From contig NZ_FRCM01000002.1 in NCBI RefSeq assembly GCF_900142915.1, positions 310,001 to 374,000 of the forward strand: 64,000 bases of DNA, given 5' to 3'. The notes beneath the pieces are model-generated. The model ran no database searches. It worked only from the letters and a program-made list of their open reading frames with translations, and had not been told where the DNA came from. Position numbers and translations under genes: made by a program. This DNA is from Mucilaginibacter sp. OK098. Its GTDB lineage: Bacteria; Bacteroidota; Bacteroidia; Sphingobacteriales; Sphingobacteriaceae. This document shows positions 17,617-25,174 of this stretch, in pieces. Positions within the stretch are counted from its first letter, which is position 1. The number at the start of each line of letters is the position of its first letter.

Positions 17617-18522
17617 TTACTTTAAACTCACTTCTACGCTCCATTCACCACCGCTTGCAACCCGATAGGTTTTGGCAAAATCATCCATATTAAGCGCAAA
17701 CGATAGCTGCAAAAGGCTGTTCAAATAAGCCAGCGGCTTACCTTCTGCAACTTCGCCGAAGGTTTGGCTGTAGGGCATATCGCCCTGGTAAACCTGCTTG
17801 TTTTTGTTAAAGATAGCAACATGCACAATGTTGCCAAATTTGGGGTTTAGCTGTTTAAATAAAGTATCCGGAATGTTAGTCCAAACATTGCCGTATTGTA
17901 CATCAAGCACCGGGATATTGCCTTTTATAGTTTTACCCTCCATTACCGCCTGTTGGTACGGAATGCTGATAACCTGTTTAGGCAATACCGGCCCAACCTG
18001 CTCATAAGTGATACCCCCGGCGGCCAATCGTGCAGCTGTGTAGGCATAAACATCCCTGCCATGAAAGGTATATGATTTTTGCGAATCCTTGCGGCGGTTT
18101 ACGGCTTCATTAATTTCCCTAATCTCATCAATCCCCAGCGATTGGGCTATAAGCGTTAAGGTGCCGTTATCAGGCGTTACTATATAATGGCCTGACTTTG
18201 TTTTAAGCACCACCGATTTACGCGCTGTACCCACGCCCGGGTCAACTACCGAAACAAATACGGTACCTGCAGGCCAATACCTTACGGTTTGTTCAAGGCG
18301 ATAAGCCGCCTCCCAAATGTTATATGCAGGGATCTCGTGCGTAAGGTCATACAACTTCAAATCAGTCGATACGCCCATGGCAACGCCCTTCATGGCTGAA
18401 ACGGCGCCATCCTTCACCCCAAAATCCGATTGAAAGACAACTATTTTGTTTTGTGCCGATGCGAGTCTGGCTGACAATGAAAGCAGCACCAGGCAAATAA
18501 GTGTTCGTAAAGTTTTATTCAT
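17617..18522 (-). CDS. S-adenosyl-L-methionine hydroxide adenosyltransferase family (DUF62)
   Basis: 301 residues. The family's N-terminal motif FQSDFGVKDGAVSAMKGV is complete and is followed by VVDPGVGTARKSVVLK, YIVTPDNGTLT and FHGRDVYAYTAA. Family enzymes hydrolyse SAM to adenosine and methionine, or in halogenating relatives make fluoro- or chloro-adenosine. An unusual N-terminal signal peptide (about 1-23, ending SARLASAQ) implies export, although SAM is cytoplasmic. It lies between two paralogous LiaF-like genes. Confidence 0.88.
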   Translation of the reverse strand: MNKTLRTLICLVLLSLSARLASAQNKIVVFQSDFGVKDGAVSAMKGVAMGVSTDLKLYDLTHEIPAYNIWEAAYRLEQTVRYWPAGTVFVSVVDPGVGTARKSVVLKTKSGHYIVTPDNGTLTLIAQSLGIDEIREINEAVNRRKDSQKSYTFHGRDVYAYTAARLAAGGITYEQVGPVLPKQVISIPYQQAVMEGKTIKGNIPVLDVQYGNVWTNIPDTLFKQLNPKFGNIVHVAIFNKNKQVYQGDMPYSQTFGEVAEGKPLAYLNSLLQLSFALNMDDFAKTYRVASGGEWSVEVSLK

Positions 18523-18589
18523 GCTGATTATTAATAACGCAATACAAATTAATGGATTTTAATATTTAATGAAGATGATAATTTAATTC

Positions 18590-18625
18590 AAAAAAAGAAA
18601 GCCACCCCGGATCACCAGGGCAGCT
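18590..18625 (-). terminator. Rho-independent terminator
   Basis: On the minus strand: an 11-bp stem AGCTGCCCTGG/CCGGGGTGGCT (three G-U pairs) with a TGAT loop, then TTCTTTTTTTG. It lies about 30 bases after the stop of the small DUF5668 gene. Confidence 0.82.
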
Positions 18626-18655
18626 CTCAACCGCTATGAAAAATGCTTTGTTAAA

Positions 18656-19024
18656 TTAAATCTCTTTAAATTTACTCTCCGGGTAATTAACTTCTGCCGG
18701 TTTCGTATGTTTCATTACCATCCATGCGCCGGTACCTATTATGGCTAAGGGCCAAACTACACGGTCGGCATTGTCAATATTGTCGGTGAGCAAAAAGGCT
18801 GTACCCATAACCAGCAACCAGATATAAATTGGCTTTTTGAAATTATACTTTGCACCCATATAAAGGCCATAACCTATAAGTATCATTGGCCAGCTAATTA
18901 ACCAATTGGGAACAAAGAACAGGTCGAGCTGATCGATAAGCAATAAACCGCCTATAATCACAATGATTATCCCGGCCATTACTTTGCCATTATTTTTTGC
19001 AGGTTTATTTATGATAGTTTCCAT
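18656..19024 (-). CDS. Small DUF5668-type membrane protein
   Basis: 122 residues, essentially four hydrophobic helices (GKVMAGIIIVIIGGLLLIDQ; WLISWPMILIGYGLYMGA; WLLVMGTAFLLTDN; WPLAIIGTGAWMVM). It is clearly homologous to the N-terminal half of the LiaF-like protein at 16446 but lacks the beta-rich C-terminal domain. The two probably arose by duplication and may form a heteromeric sensor in the membrane. It has its own terminator. Confidence 0.8.
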   Translation of the reverse strand: METIINKPAKNNGKVMAGIIIVIIGGLLLIDQLDLFFVPNWLISWPMILIGYGLYMGAKYNFKKPIYIWLLVMGTAFLLTDNIDNADRVVWPLAIIGTGAWMVMKHTKPAEVNYPESKFKEI

Positions 19025-19158
19025 TGTTTTACGTTTTAAATATTAACTAAAAGTACAGCAGTATTTAAAGCCGGGCAATGGAATGTTGGTAAGGTGTTTA
19101 CAGATGTCGGTAAGGAGGGAAAAAGTGTCGGTGAAAAAAGTGATGTATAAAACCAACC

Positions 19159-19280
19159 ATGTCATCCCGAACTTGTTTCAGCACCCCACAGGACAAGCTA
19201 CCATGCAGGTCTACACCATACAAATGGAAAGCATGGTGCAGACTTAGCAAGTGGGGTGCTGAAACAAGTTCAGCATGACG
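19159..19280. repeat. Long hairpin element of the GTCATGCTGAACTTG family
   Basis: Outer arms 19159-19190 and 19251-19280 match over about 28 positions (GAACTTGTTTCAGCACCCCA and complement), and an inner partial inverted repeat (TGCAGGTCT / TGCAGACT) is nested inside. It sits after the agmatine deiminase gene, and its right end runs into CGTTTTTTTTT, so it could also terminate rightward transcription. Confidence 0.8.
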
Positions 19281-19296
19281 TTTTTTTTTATTAAAG

Positions 19297-20334
19297 CTAC
19301 ACCTCCGGTTCCTGCTGGCTTAAACAGTGAAAGCTGCCCAGGCCCCATATAATATCAGTTGAATCAATCCCAACAACCTTTCTGTCAGGGAAGCACTCTT
19401 GTAAAATATCTAATGCCTTATCGTCATTGGCGCAGCGATAAGTTGGTACCACAACAGCCGAATTTGCGATATAAAAATTAGCGTATGATGCAGGCAAACG
19501 CTGATCGTCATAGATCACCGCATCGGGCATTGGCAGCTCAACTATGTTCAGTTGCTTGCCGTTTAGCAAGCGCATAGTTTTTAGTTCTTCAAGGTTTTCC
19601 TGCAGCAGGTGATAATTCTCGTCGTTCTTATTTTCTTCAACAACGGTAACTACAGTATCTTCGTTTACAAAGCGGGTAATATCATCAATATGGCCGTCTG
19701 TATCATCGCCAACAATACCATCGCCAAGCCATAATACCTGCTCAACACCATAATAGTTTTGCAGGTATTCTTCTATCTGCTGCTGTTTTAAATGCGGGTT
19801 CCGGTTTTTGTTCAGCAAACAGGCCGTGGTAGTTATTAAAGTACCTTTCCCATTAAAATCAACCGAGCCGCCTTCCATTACAATCCCGGGATGATATACC
19901 TGTAAACCGAAACACTCGCCTATTTTTGTAGGGATAACATCATCCAAATCAAACGGCGGATATTTACCACCCCAGGCATTATACCCCCAGTCAACAATAG
20001 CCTTTTGCTTGGTATCTGCATTTATCAAAAACGCCGGACCATGATCCCTGCACCAGGCATCATTTGTTTCAAACTCAAAAAACTCAATCCGTTTCAAATC
20101 AACACCGGCAATTATTAACTGCTGTTTGGCAAAGGCTGCCATCTGCTCATCCTTTACATTAATGCGCACCAATTCGCCTTCGCTTACTACTTTAATAAAC
20201 TCGCAGTATTTTGGATAGATCAAATCTATCTTACCCGGCCATGAAGCCTCCTTATGCGGCCAGCTAAGCCATGTAGCGGTGTGTTTTGCCCATTCGGCCG
20301 GGAAATGGAATCCGGTTGGTGTGTAGTAGTTCAT
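19297..20334 (-). CDS. aguA: Agmatine deiminase
   Basis: 345 residues from ATG 20334 (MNYYTPTGFHFPAEW); the ATG seven codons upstream is within a repeat. Guanidine-group-modifying fold with NDAWCRDHGPAFL, MEGGSVDFNG, the catalytic His in DDTDGHIDDITRFV and the nucleophile Cys337 in GLGSFHCLSQQEP. It converts agmatine to N-carbamoylputrescine and ammonia. The next enzyme, N-carbamoylputrescine amidase, is encoded 143 bases upstream on the same strand, so the arginine-agmatine-putrescine route is nearly complete here; arginine decarboxylase is not in the window. Confidence 0.93.
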   Translation of the reverse strand: MNYYTPTGFHFPAEWAKHTATWLSWPHKEASWPGKIDLIYPKYCEFIKVVSEGELVRINVKDEQMAAFAKQQLIIAGVDLKRIEFFEFETNDAWCRDHGPAFLINADTKQKAIVDWGYNAWGGKYPPFDLDDVIPTKIGECFGLQVYHPGIVMEGGSVDFNGKGTLITTTACLLNKNRNPHLKQQQIEEYLQNYYGVEQVLWLGDGIVGDDTDGHIDDITRFVNEDTVVTVVEENKNDENYHLLQENLEELKTMRLLNGKQLNIVELPMPDAVIYDDQRLPASYANFYIANSAVVVPTYRCANDDKALDILQECFPDRKVVGIDSTDIIWGLGSFHCLSQQEPEV

Positions 20335-20360
20335 GGTTGATGGTTTATAGCTCAATTGTA

Positions 20361-20451
20361 TGAACCATGATTTACCTGATTTTAGGATTAAAGGATCCTT
20401 ATACCGTATTAATAAATCAGGGAATCAAAAAATCATGTGAATCATGGTTCA
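20361..20451. repeat. Inverted repeat element TGAACCATGATT
   Basis: Perfect 12-bp arms, TGAACCATGATT (20361-20372) and AATCATGGTTCA (20440-20451). The interior reads CTGATTTTAGGATTAAAGGA. It resembles the pair of elements at 61558 and 62365 (arms TCTGAACCGGGATT), suggesting one element family. It separates aguA from aguB. Confidence 0.7.
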
Positions 20452-20477
20452 AAAAAAACGCAATAACGCTTTATTAA

Positions 20478-21347
20478 TTAGTCCTCGTCAATAAATCTTT
20501 TGGTGATTGGCTGATAAGAATCAATTCTCCTGTCCCTCATAAACGGCCAATGACTCCTGTAATAATCAGATTTTGCCAGATCAAGTTCCTGCACAACCAC
20601 CTCTTCATCATCGGTTGATGTTTGGTGGATCAAAGCTCCAAACGGATTGGCAAAGAATGATCCTCCCCAAAACTTAACGCCTGCTTCTTCACCTACCCTA
20701 TTTACACTTACCACATGCACGCCATTAGCAACCGCATGCGAGCGCTGGATGGTTTGCCATGCGTTATATTGTTCAACGTTAGTAGCTTCATCCTGTGTAG
20801 TTGCCCAGCCGATAGCGGTTGGGTAAAACAAGATCTCGGCACCCATAAGGGCGGTAATGCGGGCAGCTTCGGGGTACCACTGATCCCAGCAGATAAGCAC
20901 ACCTATAGTAGCAAATTTGGTTTTAAATACCTTATAGCCCAGGTCGCCGGGAGTGAAGTAAAATTTCTCGTAAAAACCCGGATCATCCGGGATATGCATT
21001 TTGCGGTATTTGCCAAGGTAAGCACCGTCCGCATCTAAAACTGCGGTTGTATTATGGTAAAGGCCCTGTGCGCGCTTTTCAAACAGTGAAGCAATTATCA
21101 CCACACCAAGCTCCTTTGCCACAACCGACAGTGCATCAGTTGACGGACCAGGGATAGCCTCGGCCAGCTTAAAGTTGTCATAATCTTCAACATCGCAAAA
21201 ATAAAGCGAGGTAAATAGTTCCTGTAAGCAAACTATCTGTGCACCCTTTTGGGCAGCTTCTCTAACTTTAACAATTGCTTTATCTAAATTTTCCTGTTTG
21301 TTGGCGGTACAGGTCATTTGTACCAGGCCTACTTTTACTTTACTCAT
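20478..21347 (-). CDS. aguB: N-carbamoylputrescine amidase
   Basis: 289 residues, nitrilase (CN hydrolase) superfamily. The catalytic triad is visible: Glu43 (CLQELFTSLYF), Lys116 (GKYRKMHIP) and Cys153 (VLICWDQWYPE). The sequence DDPGFYEKFYFTPGDLG is characteristic of the N-carbamoylputrescine subgroup. It hydrolyses N-carbamoylputrescine to putrescine, CO2 and ammonia, following the agmatine deiminase encoded downstream. Cytoplasmic; no signal peptide. Confidence 0.93.
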   Translation of the reverse strand: MSKVKVGLVQMTCTANKQENLDKAIVKVREAAQKGAQIVCLQELFTSLYFCDVEDYDNFKLAEAIPGPSTDALSVVAKELGVVIIASLFEKRAQGLYHNTTAVLDADGAYLGKYRKMHIPDDPGFYEKFYFTPGDLGYKVFKTKFATIGVLICWDQWYPEAARITALMGAEILFYPTAIGWATTQDEATNVEQYNAWQTIQRSHAVANGVHVVSVNRVGEEAGVKFWGGSFFANPFGALIHQTSTDDEEVVVQELDLAKSDYYRSHWPFMRDRRIDSYQPITKRFIDED

Positions 21348-21380
21348 CCCGCTAAAATTTGCGCAAAAATAGTGTTTTTT

Positions 21381-21485
21381 GGTTGATTGAGTTGAATAAG
21401 TTGATTAAGTGAGTGGTTGTTTTACTTTAAAATGGCTTGACATAACTTAATCAACCCAATCTAACTTAATCTAACTTAATCAACT
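21381..21485. repeat. GTTGATTGAGTTG word hairpin
   Basis: Left arm 21381-21415 (GGTTGATTGAGTTGAATAAG and so on) and right arm 21441-21485 (CTTAATCAACCCAATC and so on) are imperfect reverse complements made of 5-8-base words. The right arm supplies the last three codons and the stop of the receiver gene at 21476. Confidence 0.75.
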
Positions 21486-21838
21486 AATAATAACCCATTC
21501 ACAGTGCCCACCAATTCATCCAAACCGAAGGGTTTTGTTATAATGGCGTCACAGCCACAGGCAAGCAGGTCGTCCTTATTCAAATAAGCCGAACAAATAA
21601 TAACAGGAATATTGTTGATTTGATGGTGGGCTTTAATCTGGCGGCAAATATCATCGCCCCTGGTTCCGTTCAACTTATAATCAAGCATTACCAGGTCGGG
21701 TTTATAGGCTTTTATGGTTTCAATAATATTTTCGGGTTCTGAAGTTATGGTAACCTCAAACCTTTCATATAAAAGTGCTTCTTTAACAACATCCAGTATA
21801 TCCTGGTTGTCATCAAGCATTAATATCCGCTTAAGCAT
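21476..21838 (-). CDS. Single-domain response regulator (CheY-like)
   Basis: 120 residues, a receiver domain only: acidic pair in MLDDNQD, phosphoacceptor Asp53 in LVMLDYKLNG, Ser in IICSAY and Lys in IITKPFGLDEL. With no output domain it must act through protein contacts or as a phosphate sink for a kinase elsewhere. The last codons (Leu-Val-Asp-stop) are built from the adjacent GTTGATTGAG word repeat, so the original C-terminus may have been altered by the repeat. Confidence 0.9.
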   Translation of the reverse strand: MLKRILMLDDNQDILDVVKEALLYERFEVTITSEPENIIETIKAYKPDLVMLDYKLNGTRGDDICRQIKAHHQINNIPVIICSAYLNKDDLLACGCDAIITKPFGLDELVGTVNGLLLVD

Positions 21839-22021
21839 AGTTAAATCAATTAGGTTGAGTAAAGTATCTGCTATCCGACCCTGAATTAAAAGTTAATAAT
21901 TGAAAAACTACTGTTTAAATAACGCCAGAGGGTTAATTTTATTTGATAACATATTGTGATATTTAAGTCACTTTCATAATAAATTATTAACTTTTATTAC
22001 CGTATGGTTAAAGCTTCTCTT

Positions 22022-22105
22022 TTATATTTTGCTGCAGGAAATTGTTTGAGCAAATGTTACGGCAGCAAACAGCCTGGCAACACTCATTAGGGCAAATTTC
22101 TTCAT
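22022..22105 (-). CDS. Possible 27-residue signal-peptide-like peptide
   Basis: ATG 22105 to TAA, giving a Lys-Lys start, a hydrophobic core and TFAQTISCSKI at the end. It looks like a signal peptide plus a few residues, either a true small secreted peptide or the decayed 5' end of a gene. It is the only coding-like feature seen in the 399-base gap 21839-22237; the rest of that gap is AT-rich leader of the barrel gene. Confidence 0.3.
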   Translation of the reverse strand: MKKFALMSVARLFAAVTFAQTISCSKI

Positions 22106-22237
22106 AGTTTATTATTTAAGTTTTAAAATGCATACTATTGACGGTAGTATGTTCAAATGGTTTAATAAAAAATAATAGATATTAAGCCTTAATACCATTT
22201 AAAGTCAAACAGCACAGCATCCCCTATTAATCAAAAC

Positions 22238-23149
22238 ATGATTCAACTATTAAACAAAACACTTCTATCTATTTTATTTTTAGTTTTTTCCATAAGTGCA
22301 TTTAGCCAAACAGGCCCCTTGCCCGGCGCCGATGAAAAAATAAAGCCCGGCGATAAAAGCAATGATGGCACCTCGTCAATTAAATTCGGTATAAATTATT
22401 CAAGCAACAATGTTTTTATGGGCCGTACAGATACCACACGTACGCCCACCCTTATACCGCAGATAAAATACACGCTAAAATCGGGCATATACTTTTCAGG
22501 AAGCCTGGATATTATTCCAGGACGAAAAAAGAAGAAGCTGGATGGAGGCGACCTTAGCGCCGGCTATGATTTTGATATTACTGACGACCTTTCGGGCGGG
22601 GTATCTTATTCAAAATTGTTTTATAACAAGGCGAGTACTCAAATAGCATCATCAATAAGTAATACCTTTAATGCCAATTTAAGTTATGATATAGGCGATA
22701 TTTTAACTGCCGCATTAAGCGCTGATTACAATATAAACAAGCAGGGCATTAATAACGATGCATTTGTAAACTTAAGCATCACACATGATTTTATTATGAT
22801 TGGCATTTTTGGCGACGCCGATATTTTATTGATCTCGCCCACAGTTACTGCAAACACCGGCACAGAAAATTTCTACGATGCTTATTTAACCCGTAAAAAT
22901 TTGAAAAGCCTAAAGCGCACAGCTGCTCAAAACGCACTTATTACCCAATATATAAATCAGCTTAGCAAATATAAATTACTTGATTACGAGCTGTCGGCAC
23001 CTGTTGAATATAAAAGCGGGCACTTTATTTTTCAATTTACTCCAACTTATACTATTGTTCAAAATCAGCTGCCCAAAGGGGTAGCAAGCCAAATATCAAA
23101 TAAAGCATCGGTCTTTTACTTTGAAACCAGTGTGGCATTGAAGTTTTAA
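22238..23149 (+). CDS. Outer-membrane beta-barrel hypothetical protein
   Basis: 303 residues. A signal peptide (ending ISAFSQ) is followed by a short Pro/Gly/Lys linker, then alternating amphipathic strands (SIKFGINYSSNNVFMG, YFSGSLDIIPG, GDLSAGYDFDI, FNANLSYDIGD). It ends in Phe (FYFETSVALKF), as is typical for outer-membrane barrels recognised by the BAM machinery. The strand count suggests a barrel of about 12. Substrate unknown. It is convergent with the RemB/Wzi-like barrel gene across a shared hairpin. Confidence 0.7.
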   Translation: MIQLLNKTLLSILFLVFSISAFSQTGPLPGADEKIKPGDKSNDGTSSIKFGINYSSNNVFMGRTDTTRTPTLIPQIKYTLKSGIYFSGSLDIIPGRKKKKLDGGDLSAGYDFDITDDLSGGVSYSKLFYNKASTQIASSISNTFNANLSYDIGDILTAALSADYNINKQGINNDAFVNLSITHDFIMIGIFGDADILLISPTVTANTGTENFYDAYLTRKNLKSLKRTAAQNALITQYINQLSKYKLLDYELSAPVEYKSGHFIFQFTPTYTIVQNQLPKGVASQISNKASVFYFETSVALKF

Positions 23150-23297
23150 GGGAGTCCGAAAGTCGGGAAAGTCCGGAAGTCCGAAAGAAAAAAGCGCTTA
23201 GCTTCCAAATTTGTGCAAGTCCTTATTTACCATACCGATCACCCGTCCTATCTTTCGGACTTCCGGTCTTACGGACTTTACTGACTTTCCCGACTTC
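23150..23297. repeat. Convergent-junction hairpin of GTCCGAAAG words
   Basis: Left arm 23150-23190 (GGGAGTCCGAAAGTCGGGAA, GTCCGGAAGTCCGAAAGA) and right arm 23251-23297 (TCTTTCGGACTTCCGGTCTT, GACTTTCCCGACTTCCC) are near-complementary over about 40 bases around a 60-base loop. It fills exactly the gap between two convergent genes and could serve as a bidirectional terminator. Confidence 0.8.
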
Positions 23298-23298
23298 C

Positions 23299-24897
23299 CT
23301 AAAAATCATGATAAATACTCCGGAATGTGCTGCGCAGGCCAAAGGTAATTTGAGTAGTTTTTCTGCTTCCTGCATCATTCTTCTCATCGCGGATAAGGCC
23401 GCCCAGTTCAAAACGCAGGTTATATTTCGGGTTTATGAGGTATGATACCGTCCCTTCGGCGTAACGTAAGGTGGTAGGAATTCCTTGCCCTATGCTGGTG
23501 GTTGTTGCTGATGCTGAAGTACTGGTTTTAAAAACATCTTTACCAAAATTCATATTTGCCGGATCAAGGCCATATTTGGCATAATTAACCTGGCCCATAA
23601 AATCAAAATTGCCTATTGAATAATTCAATATCCCTATAAACTCCCTGAAGTTTGCTCCAAGCGGATCACCAAGCGGCAGGCTGTAATCACTATAGCTTGT
23701 TATAGCCTGCGGGCTTGCATAAGTATATGGCTTAACACTATTGTACTCAAGGAGGTAGTTAAAACTTTTCACCTTAAACAAATCAGCGCCGCGGATCCCT
23801 AATTGAACACCGTTGGTGTTATCCATATTGTTACTGCCTGAAAAGAAATCGCTTGCTTTAAAGTTATCTATAAGCAACTGTCCGTAAATTGCTGTTTTAT
23901 CAAATATCTTATACTTCCCGGTAAAGCCAACTAACACATTGTCAGGCTGGGATGATGGCCCCAATGAACTTGAGAAAAACAACGGATTTATATAGTTTGC
24001 GTCAAAGCCATGAAATTTACCGTTATCATCAGCTTCCTGCGCTATCAAAGCATTGAAAAAGCCTAACGACAGGCGGTTAGTAACATTCCAGTCAAGGTAA
24101 TGGAAGGCAGCCCATTTACGGCGGTTGCTGCCAAACGAATCAAATTTCGGCAGGTTTATATCCTCAAGATATGCCCACATCATCATATATTGAACTTTGC
24201 CAAAGTTTGCCGTTAAGCGCAGCAATGGGTAATTAGCCGAAAAGTCTGACAGCAGTAATGACCGGTAGCCATCGCCGATAAATGTTTTATCAGTACCCAG
24301 GGTAATATTTAATTGTTTAATGGGTGTATATGAAACTATAGCCGTTACGTACGACCAATCCTGCGTGCCGGTGGGCTGTCCATGATAGCTCCTGTTATAG
24401 GCCTGCCCGGGTATAAAGGCATAGCTATTAACAATTGCATTATAGTAGCCTGGAAACTTAGCCGAATTTTCAAAACCACTGCTATAAAAAGAAAACTTAT
24501 CTCCAACTGTACCGCCCAGCTGGAAACCACGGGTATTCAGGTTAGTAGTTATCTTGTCGGTAAAATCGCGGCCAATGAGCAGGTCTGGCAAATAATCAGC
24601 ATAAAAAGTATACTCTTTGGTTTTTACATCAAACACATGCTCATTAAATATTTTGCGCACTATCCAGGTTTTACGGCTGCTATCAACTCCCCGGTTCATT
24701 ATTGCATTATAGGTGGGGCTTAAGGTGCTGTCAATTAAAAATGGCTTTAGCGATGTATGCAGCTTGCTTTGTAAAGAGTAAACGCTTGAATTAAATTTTT
24801 GATCGAGCTGGTAGGAATAAGGCAGATAAACAGATTGAGCCTTGCTTAAATTGACCGAAAACACTACAATTATAACAAGTATTATTAATTTCCTCAT
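23299..24897 (-). CDS. RemB/Wzi-like outer-membrane barrel (capsule or gliding-motility associated)
   Basis: 532 residues with a signal peptide (MRKLIILVIIVVFSVNLSKA). A helical N-terminal part (30-120) precedes a long barrel region with HYLDWNVTNRLSLGFFNALI, GFDANYINPLFF and DNVLVGFTGKYKIFDK. These match the Wzi capsule-assembly fold and the gliding protein RemB as I know them. It ends in LRSTFRSIYHDF with a terminal aromatic residue. The likely role is binding or exporting surface polysaccharide. It stands alone. Confidence 0.7.
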   Translation of the reverse strand: MRKLIILVIIVVFSVNLSKAQSVYLPYSYQLDQKFNSSVYSLQSKLHTSLKPFLIDSTLSPTYNAIMNRGVDSSRKTWIVRKIFNEHVFDVKTKEYTFYADYLPDLLIGRDFTDKITTNLNTRGFQLGGTVGDKFSFYSSGFENSAKFPGYYNAIVNSYAFIPGQAYNRSYHGQPTGTQDWSYVTAIVSYTPIKQLNITLGTDKTFIGDGYRSLLLSDFSANYPLLRLTANFGKVQYMMMWAYLEDINLPKFDSFGSNRRKWAAFHYLDWNVTNRLSLGFFNALIAQEADDNGKFHGFDANYINPLFFSSSLGPSSQPDNVLVGFTGKYKIFDKTAIYGQLLIDNFKASDFFSGSNNMDNTNGVQLGIRGADLFKVKSFNYLLEYNSVKPYTYASPQAITSYSDYSLPLGDPLGANFREFIGILNYSIGNFDFMGQVNYAKYGLDPANMNFGKDVFKTSTSASATTTSIGQGIPTTLRYAEGTVSYLINPKYNLRFELGGLIRDEKNDAGSRKTTQITFGLRSTFRSIYHDF

Positions 24898-25174
24898 AGG
24901 TAAGCAATCAATATTTTGTATCGCAACAAAATAAGTATTATTTACGATGAAATAAAAATTTCATTTGACTTAACTTTTTTTAAATGCAAACCTTTGCTTC
25001 TTTAGTGCTTTACAGCCTTTCGGGTTTTACTTATTTCCCGACTTTTTTACCATATTTGCAACTTTTAAAGCAGCGTGGCCTATTAATATGTTAAAAGTTG
25101 TTAAGTAGAACCTGTTTTAGTGGAAAAAGTGTTAAAAAACCTGATATTTACCCTGCAATAAACCATTATTTGTA

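Noticed and set aside
25030..25060. Promoter candidate CATATTTG before the GT117 gene
   Set aside because: The first base deviates from TAnnTTTG and no -33 TTG fits; too weak to list.
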